A DNA stretch of 30,755 nt from Sergeia podlipaevii (GCA_030849805.1 JASANZ010001991.1:1-30755), one strand, 5' to 3'; positions 9,018-18,572 are shown, counted from the stretch's first letter. Notes: generated by a model not told the origin, from the letters alone. Translations and numbers: made by a program.

Positions 9018-12000
9018 ATGTCCATTTTTGGAGAACCACTCCCTCATGAGGACGACACGGCAGCCTCCCTGATCCGCCGCACCGGCTTCCCGCCGGAGGG
9101 AACGTACGACCAGATGCCTCAAGCGTATCTTTGCCCATGCTGCAGTGAGTTTAGCGACGCGCAGGAACGTGACCGCGTTGCTCGCGCAGCCAAGGAGCAG
9201 AAGGAAGCTGAGCGCCGCCGCTTGATGCAGCTTGACGTCTTTGACGAACGCGCACGACCCCTCCCCAGCGAAGACAGCCGCCGCAAGCTGTACCGTCGCG
9301 TCAGCGACGATCCCACTGCGGCTGAGGCGCAGGATACTCTTCCGCCCCTCCCCACCCTCGACGATCTACGCCGCGCTGCCAAGCAGAGCCAAGAGCCTCC
9401 GGCGAAGCTCATCGTCACGGTTCACCACGGCAAGAACTTACAGGCTGCCTCGCGCGATCGCATGTCTGTCGTTGTGCGCTGCGGTTCCTTTGAAGGCCAG
9501 ACCGCACAGGTGCCACGTGGCAAGGAGGTGCTCACCACTTGGGATGAGCTGTTTGAGTTCCCCTACCCGAATCCCTCCGAGCATCTGGAGGTGCTTGTGC
9601 TGAACGATGCGCTCCCCGACTCAGAAGATCACCTTCTTGGCGGTATCGTGGTGCCCGCTGAGCCCCTGCACGACCGTCAGCGTGGTGACCGCGAGTCCCT
9701 CCCTGTCATGCCCGAGGATCAGATGCACGATGGCTTTGACACTGCCAAGGAAGGCCCGAAGGGTGCAGTGGTGGTGTCGTGGTACATCAGTAAGGATGGT
9801 GAGGACGGCGAAGATGGCGTTGATGAGAACAAGAACCTTGAGAATCCTCTTGGCTGCACTTTTGTTGTGCATCGCGTCTTCCAGTACACTGACAACGGGA
9901 GCGAGGCGTACCCCGGCGGCATTCTGTGTGTTCTACGTGACACCGATGACAACTGCTCAGAGTCCATTGTTTATTCAGCCGGATCTATGCGAGAGCCGTC
10001 CCTGTCTCCGTACTACAGCAAGGAAGGCTTCCACTACCTTCCCGAGAACCCATCGCAGATCATGCAGCTCAACACCGAGAAGAAGCTCGGCCACATCCTG
10101 GTGTGCGTTCCCAAGCAGGAGGGTGCTCCTGCTGAGGAGGAGGATGAAGAACTGCTTGTGGTTGGTGCCGTTCCACTAGACTTTGAGCGCCTTTACCATA
10201 AGGGCCGTGCCGTGCTTCTCATTGAATCCAAGTCGAAGGATGACGCACTTTGGGGAGAGATCTCCATCGAGTGGCTGAACAAGCCGATCACTGACGAGGA
10301 TGAGGTGAAGCCTCTCGCGCTCGAGGTACAGAAGGAGTCCCTCTTCCTTACTGTCGTCCGTGGTCTCAACCTCACCGATCGCACTGGCCGGCCTGTGGAT
10401 GAGGCTCACGTTTCTGTGGCAACTGGCGATATGGAGGGCACCACTGTGTCCGCCCCCAATGTCCAGGACGGCGAGAACACACACGTTATTCATTGGAACC
10501 AGGAGGTGCGCTTTATTGACGTCCCGCGCGATGCCAAAGACGTTGAGGTGTACGCTTTCGAGAAGGATCGCCCTATCTGCGTTGGCCACTGCGAGCTCAA
10601 TGACAATGATGAGGGTGTTGTTGTAGTCCGCATGCACGACCTGCACGACGAGAGTGCAGACCGTGGCGAGGTAGTTATCAGCTACAAGCGCCTACATGCT
10701 CCAGCCACAGAGGAAGAGCAGCAGGCTGCTTCCCGCGCTCTCGCACTAGATGACATGGCTGGTGACGAGGAGCACGAGGAAGAGGAAGAAGAAGAAGAAG
10801 AGGAGGGCAAGGAGGGAATGACTGCTGCAGGTGATAAGGCCGAGGAGATCAGTCATGGTGAGAAAAACGCTGAGGACACTCATGATGAGGAGCAGGAGGA
10901 GCGTGCGGCGGCAATGACTACCTCAGAGGTAGCAGAGAGGGATGGGGAGGAGGAAGACGATAAGGCCTCAGATGAGAATGGACAGGAATACGATGAGAAG
11001 CACCACGATCAGAGTGATGAAGATATGTACCCCACTGAGGATCAGGACGAGGCCCAGAATGATCGCGCCATCTCTGAGGAGCAGCAGGACGACAGCGATG
11101 AAGATCAGAAGCACCACGACGACAGCGGTGAGGATCAGAAGCACCACGCTCAGGGTGATGAAGATGAGAAGCACCACGACGACAGTGATGAGGATGAGAA
11201 GCACCACGCTCAGAATGATGAGGATGAGAAGCACCACGGCGACAGTGATGAGGATGAGAAGCACCACGCTCAGGGTGATGAGGATGAGAAGCACCACGGC
11301 GACAGTGATGAGGATCAGAAGCACCACGCTCAGGGTGATGAGGGTGAGAAGCACCACGACGACGGTGATGAGGATCAGAAGCACCACGCTCAGGGTGATG
11401 AGGATGAGAAGCACCACGCTCAGAGTGATGAGGATGAGAAGCACCACGCTCAGGGTGATGAGGATGAGAAGCACCACGGCGACAGTGATGAGGATGAGAA
11501 GCACCACGNNNNNNNNNNNNNNNNNNNNNNNNNNNNNNNNNNNNNNNNNNNNNNNNNNNNNNNNNNNNNNNNNNNNNNNNNNNNNNNNNNNGATGAGAAG
11601 CACCGCTACGACAGTGATGAGGATGAGAAGCACCACGCTCAGGGTGATGAGGATGAGAAGCACCGCTACGACAGTGATGAGGATGAGAAGCACCACGATC
11701 AGGGTGATGATGATATGTACCCCACTGAGGGTCAGGGCGAGGCTGACCACCAGAGGGACGAGAATGCCGACGATGCCGCTGGCCAGGACGCCAATGAAGG
11801 CGACGATGAGGAAGTGGAGGACAATCACGGCGATGATATGTACCCCACCGAGGAGCCTGATGAGCATGGTGGCGCACATGGCGATGCTGATCTCTACCCT
11901 GCTAGGAAGGAGGGTCCTTCCTTCGGTGATTCTCGTGAGGTTTCCCCAGCCCCCGGTGCCGTTCCCAAGCAAAAGGAAGGTACGTCCCCCAAGAATATTG

Positions 12001-12272
12001 CTCGCCGCCCTAGCGTCAAGAAGATGTGGGATGAGCGCCGCTCCAGTGGCTACAAACAACCTTGGTTCCCAGCTGGCAATCCCCAAAACGAGAATCATCT
12101 GCCCTATGAGAAGACTCGCCTGTCTAGGGCCAATAGGGAGAGCATCGACGACCTAGAGGTGCGCCGCTCCCGTGTGGTCGAGGAGTCTGTCCGCCGTGGA
12201 TTGACTCCCCAGCGCAATACGTCTCGTCGCACTTCTCCCCGTGCCCCATCTGGTAGCCAGGACGAGATGTAA
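9018..12272 (+). CDS. C2-domain protein with acidic His-rich tandem repeats
   Basis: The frame codes for about 1084 residues including 28 unknown ones from an assembly gap. It opens with about 130 residues holding a CPCC motif at 39-42 and a basic/acidic helical stretch. A C2-type beta domain begins near K130 (LIVTVHHGKNL, later NDALPDSEDHLLGG). A second, weaker one spans about 275-425, and a third about 435-560 (LFLTVVRGLNLTDRTGRP). The usual calcium-binding Asp pattern looks only partly kept. A poly-Glu stretch follows near 585-597, then a tandem array of 10-residue DEDEKHHAQG-like units. Short MYPTE motifs flank the array: DMYPTE at 669, 899 and 940, and DLYPA at 958. The basic Ser/Arg-rich C-terminus has proline-directed sites. 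C2 domains generally bind membranes or partners. The family is not one I can name; cytoskeletal or flagellar roles are possible but unsupported here. Confidence 0.8.
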   Translation: MSIFGEPLPHEDDTAASLIRRTGFPPEGTYDQMPQAYLCPCCSEFSDAQERDRVARAAKEQKEAERRRLMQLDVFDERARPLPSEDSRRKLYRRVSDDPTAAEAQDTLPPLPTLDDLRRAAKQSQEPPAKLIVTVHHGKNLQAASRDRMSVVVRCGSFEGQTAQVPRGKEVLTTWDELFEFPYPNPSEHLEVLVLNDALPDSEDHLLGGIVVPAEPLHDRQRGDRESLPVMPEDQMHDGFDTAKEGPKGAVVVSWYISKDGEDGEDGVDENKNLENPLGCTFVVHRVFQYTDNGSEAYPGGILCVLRDTDDNCSESIVYSAGSMREPSLSPYYSKEGFHYLPENPSQIMQLNTEKKLGHILVCVPKQEGAPAEEEDEELLVVGAVPLDFERLYHKGRAVLLIESKSKDDALWGEISIEWLNKPITDEDEVKPLALEVQKESLFLTVVRGLNLTDRTGRPVDEAHVSVATGDMEGTTVSAPNVQDGENTHVIHWNQEVRFIDVPRDAKDVEVYAFEKDRPICVGHCELNDNDEGVVVVRMHDLHDESADRGEVVISYKRLHAPATEEEQQAASRALALDDMAGDEEHEEEEEEEEEEGKEGMTAAGDKAEEISHGEKNAEDTHDEEQEERAAAMTTSEVAERDGEEEDDKASDENGQEYDEKHHDQSDEDMYPTEDQDEAQNDRAISEEQQDDSDEDQKHHDDSGEDQKHHAQGDEDEKHHDDSDEDEKHHAQNDEDEKHHGDSDEDEKHHAQGDEDEKHHGDSDEDQKHHAQGDEGEKHHDDGDEDQKHHAQGDEDEKHHAQSDEDEKHHAQGDEDEKHHGDSDEDEKHHXXXXXXXXXXXXXXXXXXXXXXXXXXXXDEKHRYDSDEDEKHHAQGDEDEKHRYDSDEDEKHHDQGDDDMYPTEGQGEADHQRDENADDAAGQDANEGDDEEVEDNHGDDMYPTEEPDEHGGAHGDADLYPARKEGPSFGDSREVSPAPGAVPKQKEGTSPKNIARRPSVKKMWDERRSSGYKQPWFPAGNPQNENHLPYEKTRLSRANRESIDDLEVRRSRVVEESVRRGLTPQRNTSRRTSPRAPSGSQDEM
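11091..11710 (+). repeat. 30-bp in-frame tandem repeat array, 60-bp higher-order period
   Basis: The unit is 30 bp and codes for DEDEKHHAQG with variants: DDS, GDS, AQN or AQS at the end, and Gln for the second Glu. About 14 units precede the gap and about 4 follow it. AQG-type and xDS-type units largely alternate, giving a 60-bp superperiod. Third codon positions are nearly identical between units, which points to recent expansion or homogenisation. After the gap a new variant appears, with KHRYDS in place of KHHGDS, not seen before the gap. A related single unit, EKHHDQSDED, lies just upstream near 10996-11025. Confidence 0.97.
11509..11591. other. Assembly gap of 83 N inside the repeat array
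   Basis: Eighty-three consecutive N interrupt the tandem repeat. The coding frame is the same on both sides, but the repeat register differs by 9 bases: the same GATGAGAAG word starts at 11493 and at 11592, 99 bases apart. The stated gap length is therefore either an estimate or hides a unit of unusual length. Confidence 0.98.
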
Positions 12273-14275
12273 ACCTTTGATAGTGTTCACATCAAAGTTG
12301 CATGTGCATATGTAGCTTGTTTTGCTGTTTATCAGGGGGGCAACACTAGCCGTAGCACGCAGACAAGAATGAAAATTATTTTGTTTCTTTTTCTCTCTTG
12401 TGTCAGGAAGATAGCAGCGACAACAAAAGGCGCTTGCGTAGATGGCGTTGCAGCCGATGTCCTCCTCGCCATGAATACTTTCTTTTTTCCCGTGCACTGA
12501 GACGAATGTTCCTAGCGGTGTTGTATTTCCATCTCTTCCGCTGTCGTATCTCTAGACGGTCGCTGCGATCCTCTTGAGGATTTGCATGCACACACGCAAC
12601 AGAGCGAATTCACGCGGAGGATCAACCAAAATGAAATATATATGTATATATACATGGAAATCTCTACGCAGGGTGCGCGCGCTATTCACCAAAGAAAACA
12701 GATAGTCAGTAAGGGAAAGTGTAAGCGGCTTGCTCACGGTACCTTGTGATCTCTCCCGGGGCGTTTCGTGCTCTCCGGGTGTTAAAGTGAAAGCACAAGG
12801 AGATCATGAAGGAAGGAGCGAGAGAGCATTGATAGAGACCGCTACACCACAACCAAAGGAGCTTACATAAATGATACAACAAAAAAGAAAAGAAGAAAAG
12901 AGAAGGCGGAGTATCCATGTATGCAATAGTATATGTGGATGGAGATGGAAGAACTGGGAATTGAGAGTGTCGTGGATTGCATCGTGTGGAGTAGATGAAG
13001 ACTTTTGCGGTATGGCAAGTAGTATAGAGTTTATTGTGAGGTGCTCTTGCAAGCATGCTCGCATTAATGTATTGTGTGTGTGTGTGTATGTGCTTCCCCA
13101 CTCATTTCTTTTCTTCCTCCTTTTCTCTACCTGAAGGAAGGATCATGCATGTTGATTATCCTTTTGTTTCCAAGTATATATATATATGTATGTGCTATTA
13201 GGATTCCGAATCCCTGTACGCTGTTTTTTTTTTTTCATTTGAGCTTTCACTTTATTTATTTAGTTATCTTTTTCTTTTTTCTCCTGTACTAAAAGAGTTT
13301 CTTTCTTCTCCCCCCTCCCTTTTTGGCTTCATCGTGCTCCCTCCAACCGTTTGTAGTTTGTCGCTTTTGTGGACTGCGCGAGAAGGTACTTTAACTCTCT
13401 TTGTTACTATTTTTTTTCTTGCACCAAAGCGCTTACTTTGGAAAAAAAAAATCAATAAAAAGGCGAGATCGGAAACGAAAACGGCAACTAACCAAGCGCG
13501 TTGGCGCAGTGTCTTTTTTTTTTTCTTCCTTTTCTGTTATTTGAGAAAGGGGAGCATACCGCGCTGTAAATTTAAGCGTATATATATATATTTATTTTAT
13601 CTATAGTTCACCATTTTTTTTTCCTTTTTTTTATTTGTATGAAGGAGGGCTGGGGGTGTATGTGAGGAGGGGGGAAAAAAATCATCAACAACAATAAAAA
13701 AACTGAGAACTGTATGCCCGCCAATAACTGAGTCTGAAAAGAGAAAAAAAAAAATGAAAAAGTCATTTTTTTTAAAACCGACCAACTGCGACTGAACTAT
13801 GATATCCCCCTTTTTATCTAATAGGAATTGTACTTAGCAGAATATGTCTTTTTTTTATTTACCGAAACTCTTTTTTATGCAGTCGAGCACGTGCAGTTTT
13901 TGTGCTGTGCAGCCGTTTTGCTTGCCAATACTGATGGCGCATGTTGCCGCATCTGTGTCTGTGTGCACGTGCGTATTTGGGTGCGCCATCTAACAAAGAG
14001 GCATGGGCACTGCTGTGATTGCTACATTAGGGATTCTGATTGTGTTCAAATGTGAAATATTTACTACATTCTTTTTTTTCTAATACTGTTTTTTTTTTTT
14101 TTTCCTTTTTTCCATCTTTTTTTTTCATGCATATTTTCCCTTCCTCACACGAAACATGCGTATCTTCTGTGAAGGAACTAGTCTCTTCTCTTTACAATAT
14201 TGCTAGGAAGCAGAGTTTAATTTTTTCCTTGCCAGTGAACACGGGAAACCCACTTTGCACACTGAGAGCACCAGT
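12273..14275. other. Long 2-kb intergenic region, low complexity
   Basis: This is the longest core spacer in the window. It holds the 3' end of the C2-protein transcript unit, TATA-like runs (12634-12655, 13175-13192, 13578-13593), a TG run near 13072-13090, and many poly-T and poly-A tracts. ORFs in it are short and low in complexity on both strands. I saw no tRNA-like A/B boxes and no recognisable coding remnant. The segment 12390-12800 is less AT-rich than the rest and could be a long 3' UTR. Confidence 0.6.
14220..14235 (+). promoter_or_regulatory. Putative spliced-leader acceptor of the 225-aa gene
   Basis: A T-rich pyrimidine run at about 14218-14230 is followed at once by CCAG, with AG at 14234-14235. 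The ATG at 14276 lies 40 bases downstream, with AGs in between that could also serve. This acceptor supports the choice of the ATG over an upstream TTG in the same frame. Confidence 0.5.
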
Positions 14276-14953
14276 ATGACGCAGACTATTATTAAGGACT
14301 ATCTTGTTTACATTCCGTATCATGACAATACTCCTCAACGCATGCGTCTTCGCATCACTGACGCAAAAAACATTGACGAGGTTCTTTTTCAAATTGAGCG
14401 TCAGCTTATAGAGGACCAGTCCTCACAAGTGAAGAAACCTCTAGAGCCTGATACGTATATGATGCTGCTGCTCGATGGCCATGACCACGCCCTTCTACCC
14501 ATTGAGAACGCCGCCTTTGAGGTCATTGCTAATTGTACAAGTATTCTTCTCCAACCACGGCCCATCCCACAGACTGCCCCAATGCCAATTGATGACTCAG
14601 AGTCTGTGACTGCACTTGTGAAGGACGCTTGTTCATCTACAGGGTCTGACGATTGCGCGCCATCTAAAGAGGTGAGGGAGGAGTCCTTTCAAGAGCAATC
14701 AGTGGATGCCACCACCAGCACAATGCTTCATGTTGTGGAGAGCATTATTGCGTATTTGGTGTCTCATTCTATCGGTCCAGAATCTGTTCGTCATATGAGC
14801 GAGCACAAGTGGCTATCATTGCTTGAACATGCAATGGAACGTGATCATGTTGATAGGAGCCAGCTGAATCCAAAGGTTATTGAAGCTTTTAGGGATTCTG
14901 TGATGGCCGCTTTTCATCACAACGAGCAGCCTCAGTGTACCGTCAATTCTTAG
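14276..14953 (+). CDS. Hypothetical protein, 225 aa
   Basis: I do not recognise this protein. The start is taken as the first ATG at 14276; the frame is open slightly further upstream but without an ATG. The N-terminal part (about residues 1-95) has a beta-rich pattern beginning IIKDYLVYIPYHD, with a lysine-containing helix-like stretch (ITDAKNIDEVLFQIERQL) and then MMLLLDGHDHALLP. The overall rhythm is reminiscent of a ubiquitin-like fold, which is a guess. A polar, acidic linker (about 96-145) leads to a helical C-terminal part with regular hydrophobic spacing (VVESIIAYLVSH, WLSLLEHAMERD). No signal peptide or membrane segment is seen. It lies between the C2 protein and VAC14 in the same direction. 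Codon usage looks like that of its neighbours, so it is likely a real, kinetoplastid-type conserved gene. Confidence 0.8.
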   Translation: MTQTIIKDYLVYIPYHDNTPQRMRLRITDAKNIDEVLFQIERQLIEDQSSQVKKPLEPDTYMMLLLDGHDHALLPIENAAFEVIANCTSILLQPRPIPQTAPMPIDDSESVTALVKDACSSTGSDDCAPSKEVREESFQEQSVDATTSTMLHVVESIIAYLVSHSIGPESVRHMSEHKWLSLLEHAMERDHVDRSQLNPKVIEAFRDSVMAAFHHNEQPQCTVNS

Positions 14954-15948
14954 CGTGCGCAGACGGCTTGCTTTACAGTTATCACTGCTTCCTCTTTCGA
15001 TTAAAAGAAGGAAAGAAAAGTTGCGCTATTATTTTGGAGTCATTTATTCGAATACCATGTCGTATATTTACCTCTTTTGTTTACAGAATTTGTTTAATGC
15101 TTCACTGTATAGCTTCCTACTGGAGACAAGCTGTTGTGTAACCCTTTATACACTTGTATTAATGCATTTTTTTTTTTTCGTGTGTGTGTTGGACTGATGG
15201 TATACTGGCTGCTGTTTTCCATCTTTCTTTACCTGATATACATTTTTGTTCTTCATTTTTTTTTTCCGACTTTGAGTCATCCAGCGTTTTTCCCTTTATC
15301 CTTTTTTTTTGTCTTTGTATGTATATTAACAGATGGTAGATCTATCAACGATTATGAAACAAATAAGCATGAAAGGGTCTTGGAGCAACGCACTCGTGTA
15401 CGAATGATGTGTCCTTCATTTTGGCAGAGATATTTATGGTCGACTGGAAATGGTGCAGTGCTTTCATACTCACCTGAAAAAAAGGAGAAAAATATTATGC
15501 TTTGAGAAACCCGATAAGATGCGAGCAGTTAAGCAATCTACGTTACATTTGTGTGTTGGTAGTGATCCTTGCCTATCTTTTCTTTATCTATATATACTCT
15601 GTGAGTATGACTACTACTATCATTCCTTCCTTTTTTCCCTTTTCTCCCCTTTATCTGTTTTTTTTTTTTTTGTTTGCATCCATGTGCGACGGCTAGGGCT
15701 TGAAAAGTGTCCCTTAGCTCGTGAGGGGAGAGAAAGAGAAATTATCAGTGGCGGCTCAGAGTCAAGGAAAGAAGAGAGCAACTGCGCTGCTGCAGATTAA
15801 GATACGTCTAGCGCACATCTGCAGGCACAAATACATCTGGGTCCATATATAAAGAGTAAGGTAGTTTCGCTACTCTCGCTCGCTTACTTTTTTTTTCGCA
15901 TTTTGAAAGGGTTCCTTCCGGAACACTATAGTTCATTTTGCTGATATA
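14954..15948. other. Intergenic spacer between the 225-aa gene and VAC14
   Basis: About 1 kb of AT-rich, poly-T-rich sequence. No credible gene is seen. The stretch 15690-15860 is less biased in composition but contains no recognisable coding or RNA feature. Confidence 0.6.
15873..15909 (+). promoter_or_regulatory. Putative spliced-leader acceptor of VAC14
   Basis: A clear pyrimidine tract (CTCTCGCTCGC then poly-T, about 15873-15897) is followed by the first AG at 15908-15909. The ATG at 15949 is 39 bases further on. This is the cleanest acceptor pattern in the window. Confidence 0.6.
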
Positions 15949-18048
15949 ATGGACGATCCCATAGGCATAGTGCAGTCGCAACGCCTTCTACTTGATGGCG
16001 CCGCTGATGTTCGCAAGAAAGGGGTGCAGATCGTGGCTGCCCGCGTGGCACGACTGTTTACGGATATTCCCTTTGAGGGGGCGATCGCGGTGGTGACGGC
16101 GGAGTGCGGACGCATCGACACGACGTTTCTAAAATCGACCACTGCCACGTTTCGGCGTGGGGGACTCGCCTGCGCACGCGCTGTTGTGCTCGGTCTGCCA
16201 ACTCGACAGCTTTCTTCTGATATATTGCGAACTCTTGTTACGATGGTGTTGGACAGCTTTACGGATGTGGACGCTACGGTCCGTATTGTGGCCCTGGAAG
16301 CCTTTCATGATCTTCTTGTCCGTTTCAAGAACGACATTGCGAGACCACATCTGCGTAAAGTTTTTCTCGCACTGGCATCAGCAGTTAGCGATCGCGACTG
16401 GCGTGTTGCAATCCTTGCGCAGGAGTGCTCATCGACTTTGCGTGAGATTGCCTCAGTTGATGCCGCTGGATCCTCTGGATTGGATGTTCCACAGTTTGTG
16501 GCTGTTGTCTGTGAGGTGCTTTATACGCATGGGGATACTTGTAGAGGCGGCGCTTCTTCAAGTACATCAACCATCCCTCCCACGTTGCCTTGGACGTTAG
16601 AGTGGCTGCAGTGTATCCTGGATTTACCCGCTGCTGGGGTGATTCATCATCTCGCAAAGTTTCTGCCGCCGCTTTTGCGCGTTGCTGAAGACTTCCCAGC
16701 CGCGCTGGAGGTCCTGTCTATTTGCCGCGTTCAATGGAGCGATGTGCCGGAGTGTCTGCAGCGTACCGCTGAGCTCGTACCGGCTCTAGCCACTGCTGTA
16801 GAGCAATGCGGCTCCGTAGCCTTGCGCCGCTTGGCACTTGGATGGCTGGCGGACTTGATCTCTGCGTCCTCGGAGGATGCGAGGCAGCAGGAAGACTGGG
16901 AGAACCTGCTGAGCACAATGGTCTTGGCTCTGCTTCCTCAGCTGGGCAGCGGAGATGTTGAGATACGCATTGCCGCGCAAACAGTCAATCATCGTCTTAT
17001 GCAACTATATCTTCGTGGGCACCCGGTCCACGATGCCAGCATAGAGTTATCTACGGTGCAAACGGAACCGTTGGAGTCAGGCAAGTCTGTGCTAAATGCT
17101 GTGCTGGACTGCCTGGCCAACGGCGTTGAGGACACCCGCCTCGCGTCTCTTGAGTGGTTGCTGCTGTTGCTCAGCACGCAGCCAGCTCTTGCGCAGGGCG
17201 ACGGGGCGGCTCCTGGCGTTGTGTTTGAGCGGACACTACAGCTCCTTGGAGACGCCGCAGTACCTGTTCAACACAAGGCAGTGGACGTACTCTGTGCCAT
17301 GATGAAAACGGAGAGCCTTGGGGAGATGATGCACGCACTTCTAGGCCGTATACATGAGGCACCAGCCCTGCTTTTTCCCTGCATGCCTCTCATTTTTGCT
17401 CAACTTCAAGCCCACTACGAGTCTCGATATGGACCAAACAATTGCGATACGCTCCTTGCCACTACTTGTGCGGCGCTCTCCACTGCCCCTGATAAGCGCT
17501 TTACGAGCAAATGTGTTGTCATTCTAAACGCGTTGCTACTCACCAACAAGGATTTCACTCGACTCCGCAGTCTACTCCGTCGCGCTTCGACAGATACCCA
17601 CGCGCGTAAGACCTTTGTGCTGTTGTGCACAGCGTGGCAGCTGAGTGCAGTGCCAATGCTCTCGCTTTGTTTGCTTTGTGGGGCATATAACCTAGCCGCG
17701 CGGGTATGCCAGGTAATCGGAGAGTCTGAAGTGTCCCCAGCGACACTGCTTCAGCTTGATCGACTAGTGCAGTTGCTAGAATCCCCCACTTTTACATTTC
17801 TAAGACTTTCTCTTCTTGATCTGTCAAACGGCGAGTCACTAGCGCAAACACTGTTCTCCATTCTTATGATTATGCCATTGAACTCTCCACAGTATACAAC
17901 GCTTTATCGTCGTTTGAAGACCCTCCCGCGTATAGAACGAAGTGTCACTTCTTCCTCAAGTGACTGGCTGTCAGCGGAGAGCGAGCACGTGATATCCGAT
18001 TTCATTGTAGCACAGAGCACTCTAGTGCAATATGAGCAATCTCTGTAG
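15949..18048 (+). CDS. VAC14: VAC14 homologue, scaffold of the PI(3,5)P2 kinase/phosphatase complex
   Basis: The 699-residue protein is built of HEAT-like helices throughout. Two regions match the VAC14 family: the N-terminal segment with FRRGGLACARAVVLGL at 68-83, followed by helices of the type VLDSFTDVDATVRIVALEA; and the C-terminal FTFLRLSLLDL at 615-625, followed by LFSILMIMPLNSPQY, which corresponds to the family's C-terminal Fig4-binding domain. Human VAC14 is about 780 residues, so this is slightly shorter but complete at both ends. In yeast and animals VAC14 holds the PIKfyve/Fab1 kinase and the FIG4 SAC phosphatase together on endolysosomal membranes and controls PI(3,5)P2. A SAC-domain gene lies about 6 kb downstream. 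The start ATG has a good acceptor 39 bases upstream, and no alternative is needed. Confidence 0.88.
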   Translation: MDDPIGIVQSQRLLLDGAADVRKKGVQIVAARVARLFTDIPFEGAIAVVTAECGRIDTTFLKSTTATFRRGGLACARAVVLGLPTRQLSSDILRTLVTMVLDSFTDVDATVRIVALEAFHDLLVRFKNDIARPHLRKVFLALASAVSDRDWRVAILAQECSSTLREIASVDAAGSSGLDVPQFVAVVCEVLYTHGDTCRGGASSSTSTIPPTLPWTLEWLQCILDLPAAGVIHHLAKFLPPLLRVAEDFPAALEVLSICRVQWSDVPECLQRTAELVPALATAVEQCGSVALRRLALGWLADLISASSEDARQQEDWENLLSTMVLALLPQLGSGDVEIRIAAQTVNHRLMQLYLRGHPVHDASIELSTVQTEPLESGKSVLNAVLDCLANGVEDTRLASLEWLLLLLSTQPALAQGDGAAPGVVFERTLQLLGDAAVPVQHKAVDVLCAMMKTESLGEMMHALLGRIHEAPALLFPCMPLIFAQLQAHYESRYGPNNCDTLLATTCAALSTAPDKRFTSKCVVILNALLLTNKDFTRLRSLLRRASTDTHARKTFVLLCTAWQLSAVPMLSLCLLCGAYNLAARVCQVIGESEVSPATLLQLDRLVQLLESPTFTFLRLSLLDLSNGESLAQTLFSILMIMPLNSPQYTTLYRRLKTLPRIERSVTSSSSDWLSAESEHVISDFIVAQSTLVQYEQSL

Positions 18049-18572
18049 GTGTATAAATATCTGCATCAGTTTTTGTTTTTTTCTTTTTTGTCTGTTCTAT
18101 TACCATTCCCAGTTCGCTACGAGATTGAATGGCTGTGAGTTACTCGTACACTTCTATTGCTTTGCTGTGGGTACACAAATTTTCATGCTGCACATTGACT
18201 TTTATTCTTTGAATGTGCTGCGCATATCGGCTGCTTACCCACGAAAAAGAAAGAAGAACCAGAATGAATTTTATCTTTCAGCTGATTAGTATATGTGAAT
18301 AAGATATAGATGTTGATGCATGAGTGAAAGCTTTCTCACTCTGGCTATATGAGACAAAAAAAATACAGTAATGATTGGTACTATTTCATCATGTGCTTTT
18401 CCACCACATTTTTTTTCTGTTTCTATTGACTCGCTTTTCCCATTTGGTCAAAACCACAACGAATTGGAAAAGAAGAAAATCCAGGAAAATAGAACAAATC
18501 TAAAGAAGCATTGAACCCTCCCTAGCCTTCTACTAGCATCCAAGTCAGAGGAAATTGTCGTCGCCACGCAAC
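18049..18572. other. Intergenic spacer between VAC14 and MPC2
   Basis: AT-rich spacer of 524 bases with no gene visible. Pyrimidine-rich sequence with CTAG at about 18516-18536 (AG at 18524-18525 and 18535-18536) probably supplies the trans-splice acceptor for the pyruvate carrier gene. Confidence 0.5.

Noticed and set aside
10918..11877. Long minus-strand frame of His/Pro-rich repeats through the array
   Set aside because: It is a by-product of the stop-free 30-bp unit; outside the array it loses coding character, and it opposes the direction of all real genes.
10968..12098. Minus-strand 376-residue frame of hydrophobic VVLLILIT repeats
   Set aside because: Same cause: antisense of the acidic DEDEKHH codons gives hydrophobic codons. 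No independent support.
12369..12500. Small + strand ORF of 43 residues with a hydrophobic N-terminus (MKIILFLFLSC)
   Set aside because: It lies just after the repeat-protein stop, the hydrophobic start comes from a T-rich run, and there is no separate splice-acceptor evidence.
12871..13134. 87-residue + strand ORF in the 2-kb spacer
   Set aside because: Low-complexity start, ends in poly-T-coded Phe residues, no family resemblance.
14255..14275. Seven-codon upstream extension of the 225-aa gene
   Set aside because: It would need a TTG start; the first ATG at 14276 is the better start. The same reasoning removes the short TTG/GTG extensions of MPC2 and the PGES2-like gene.
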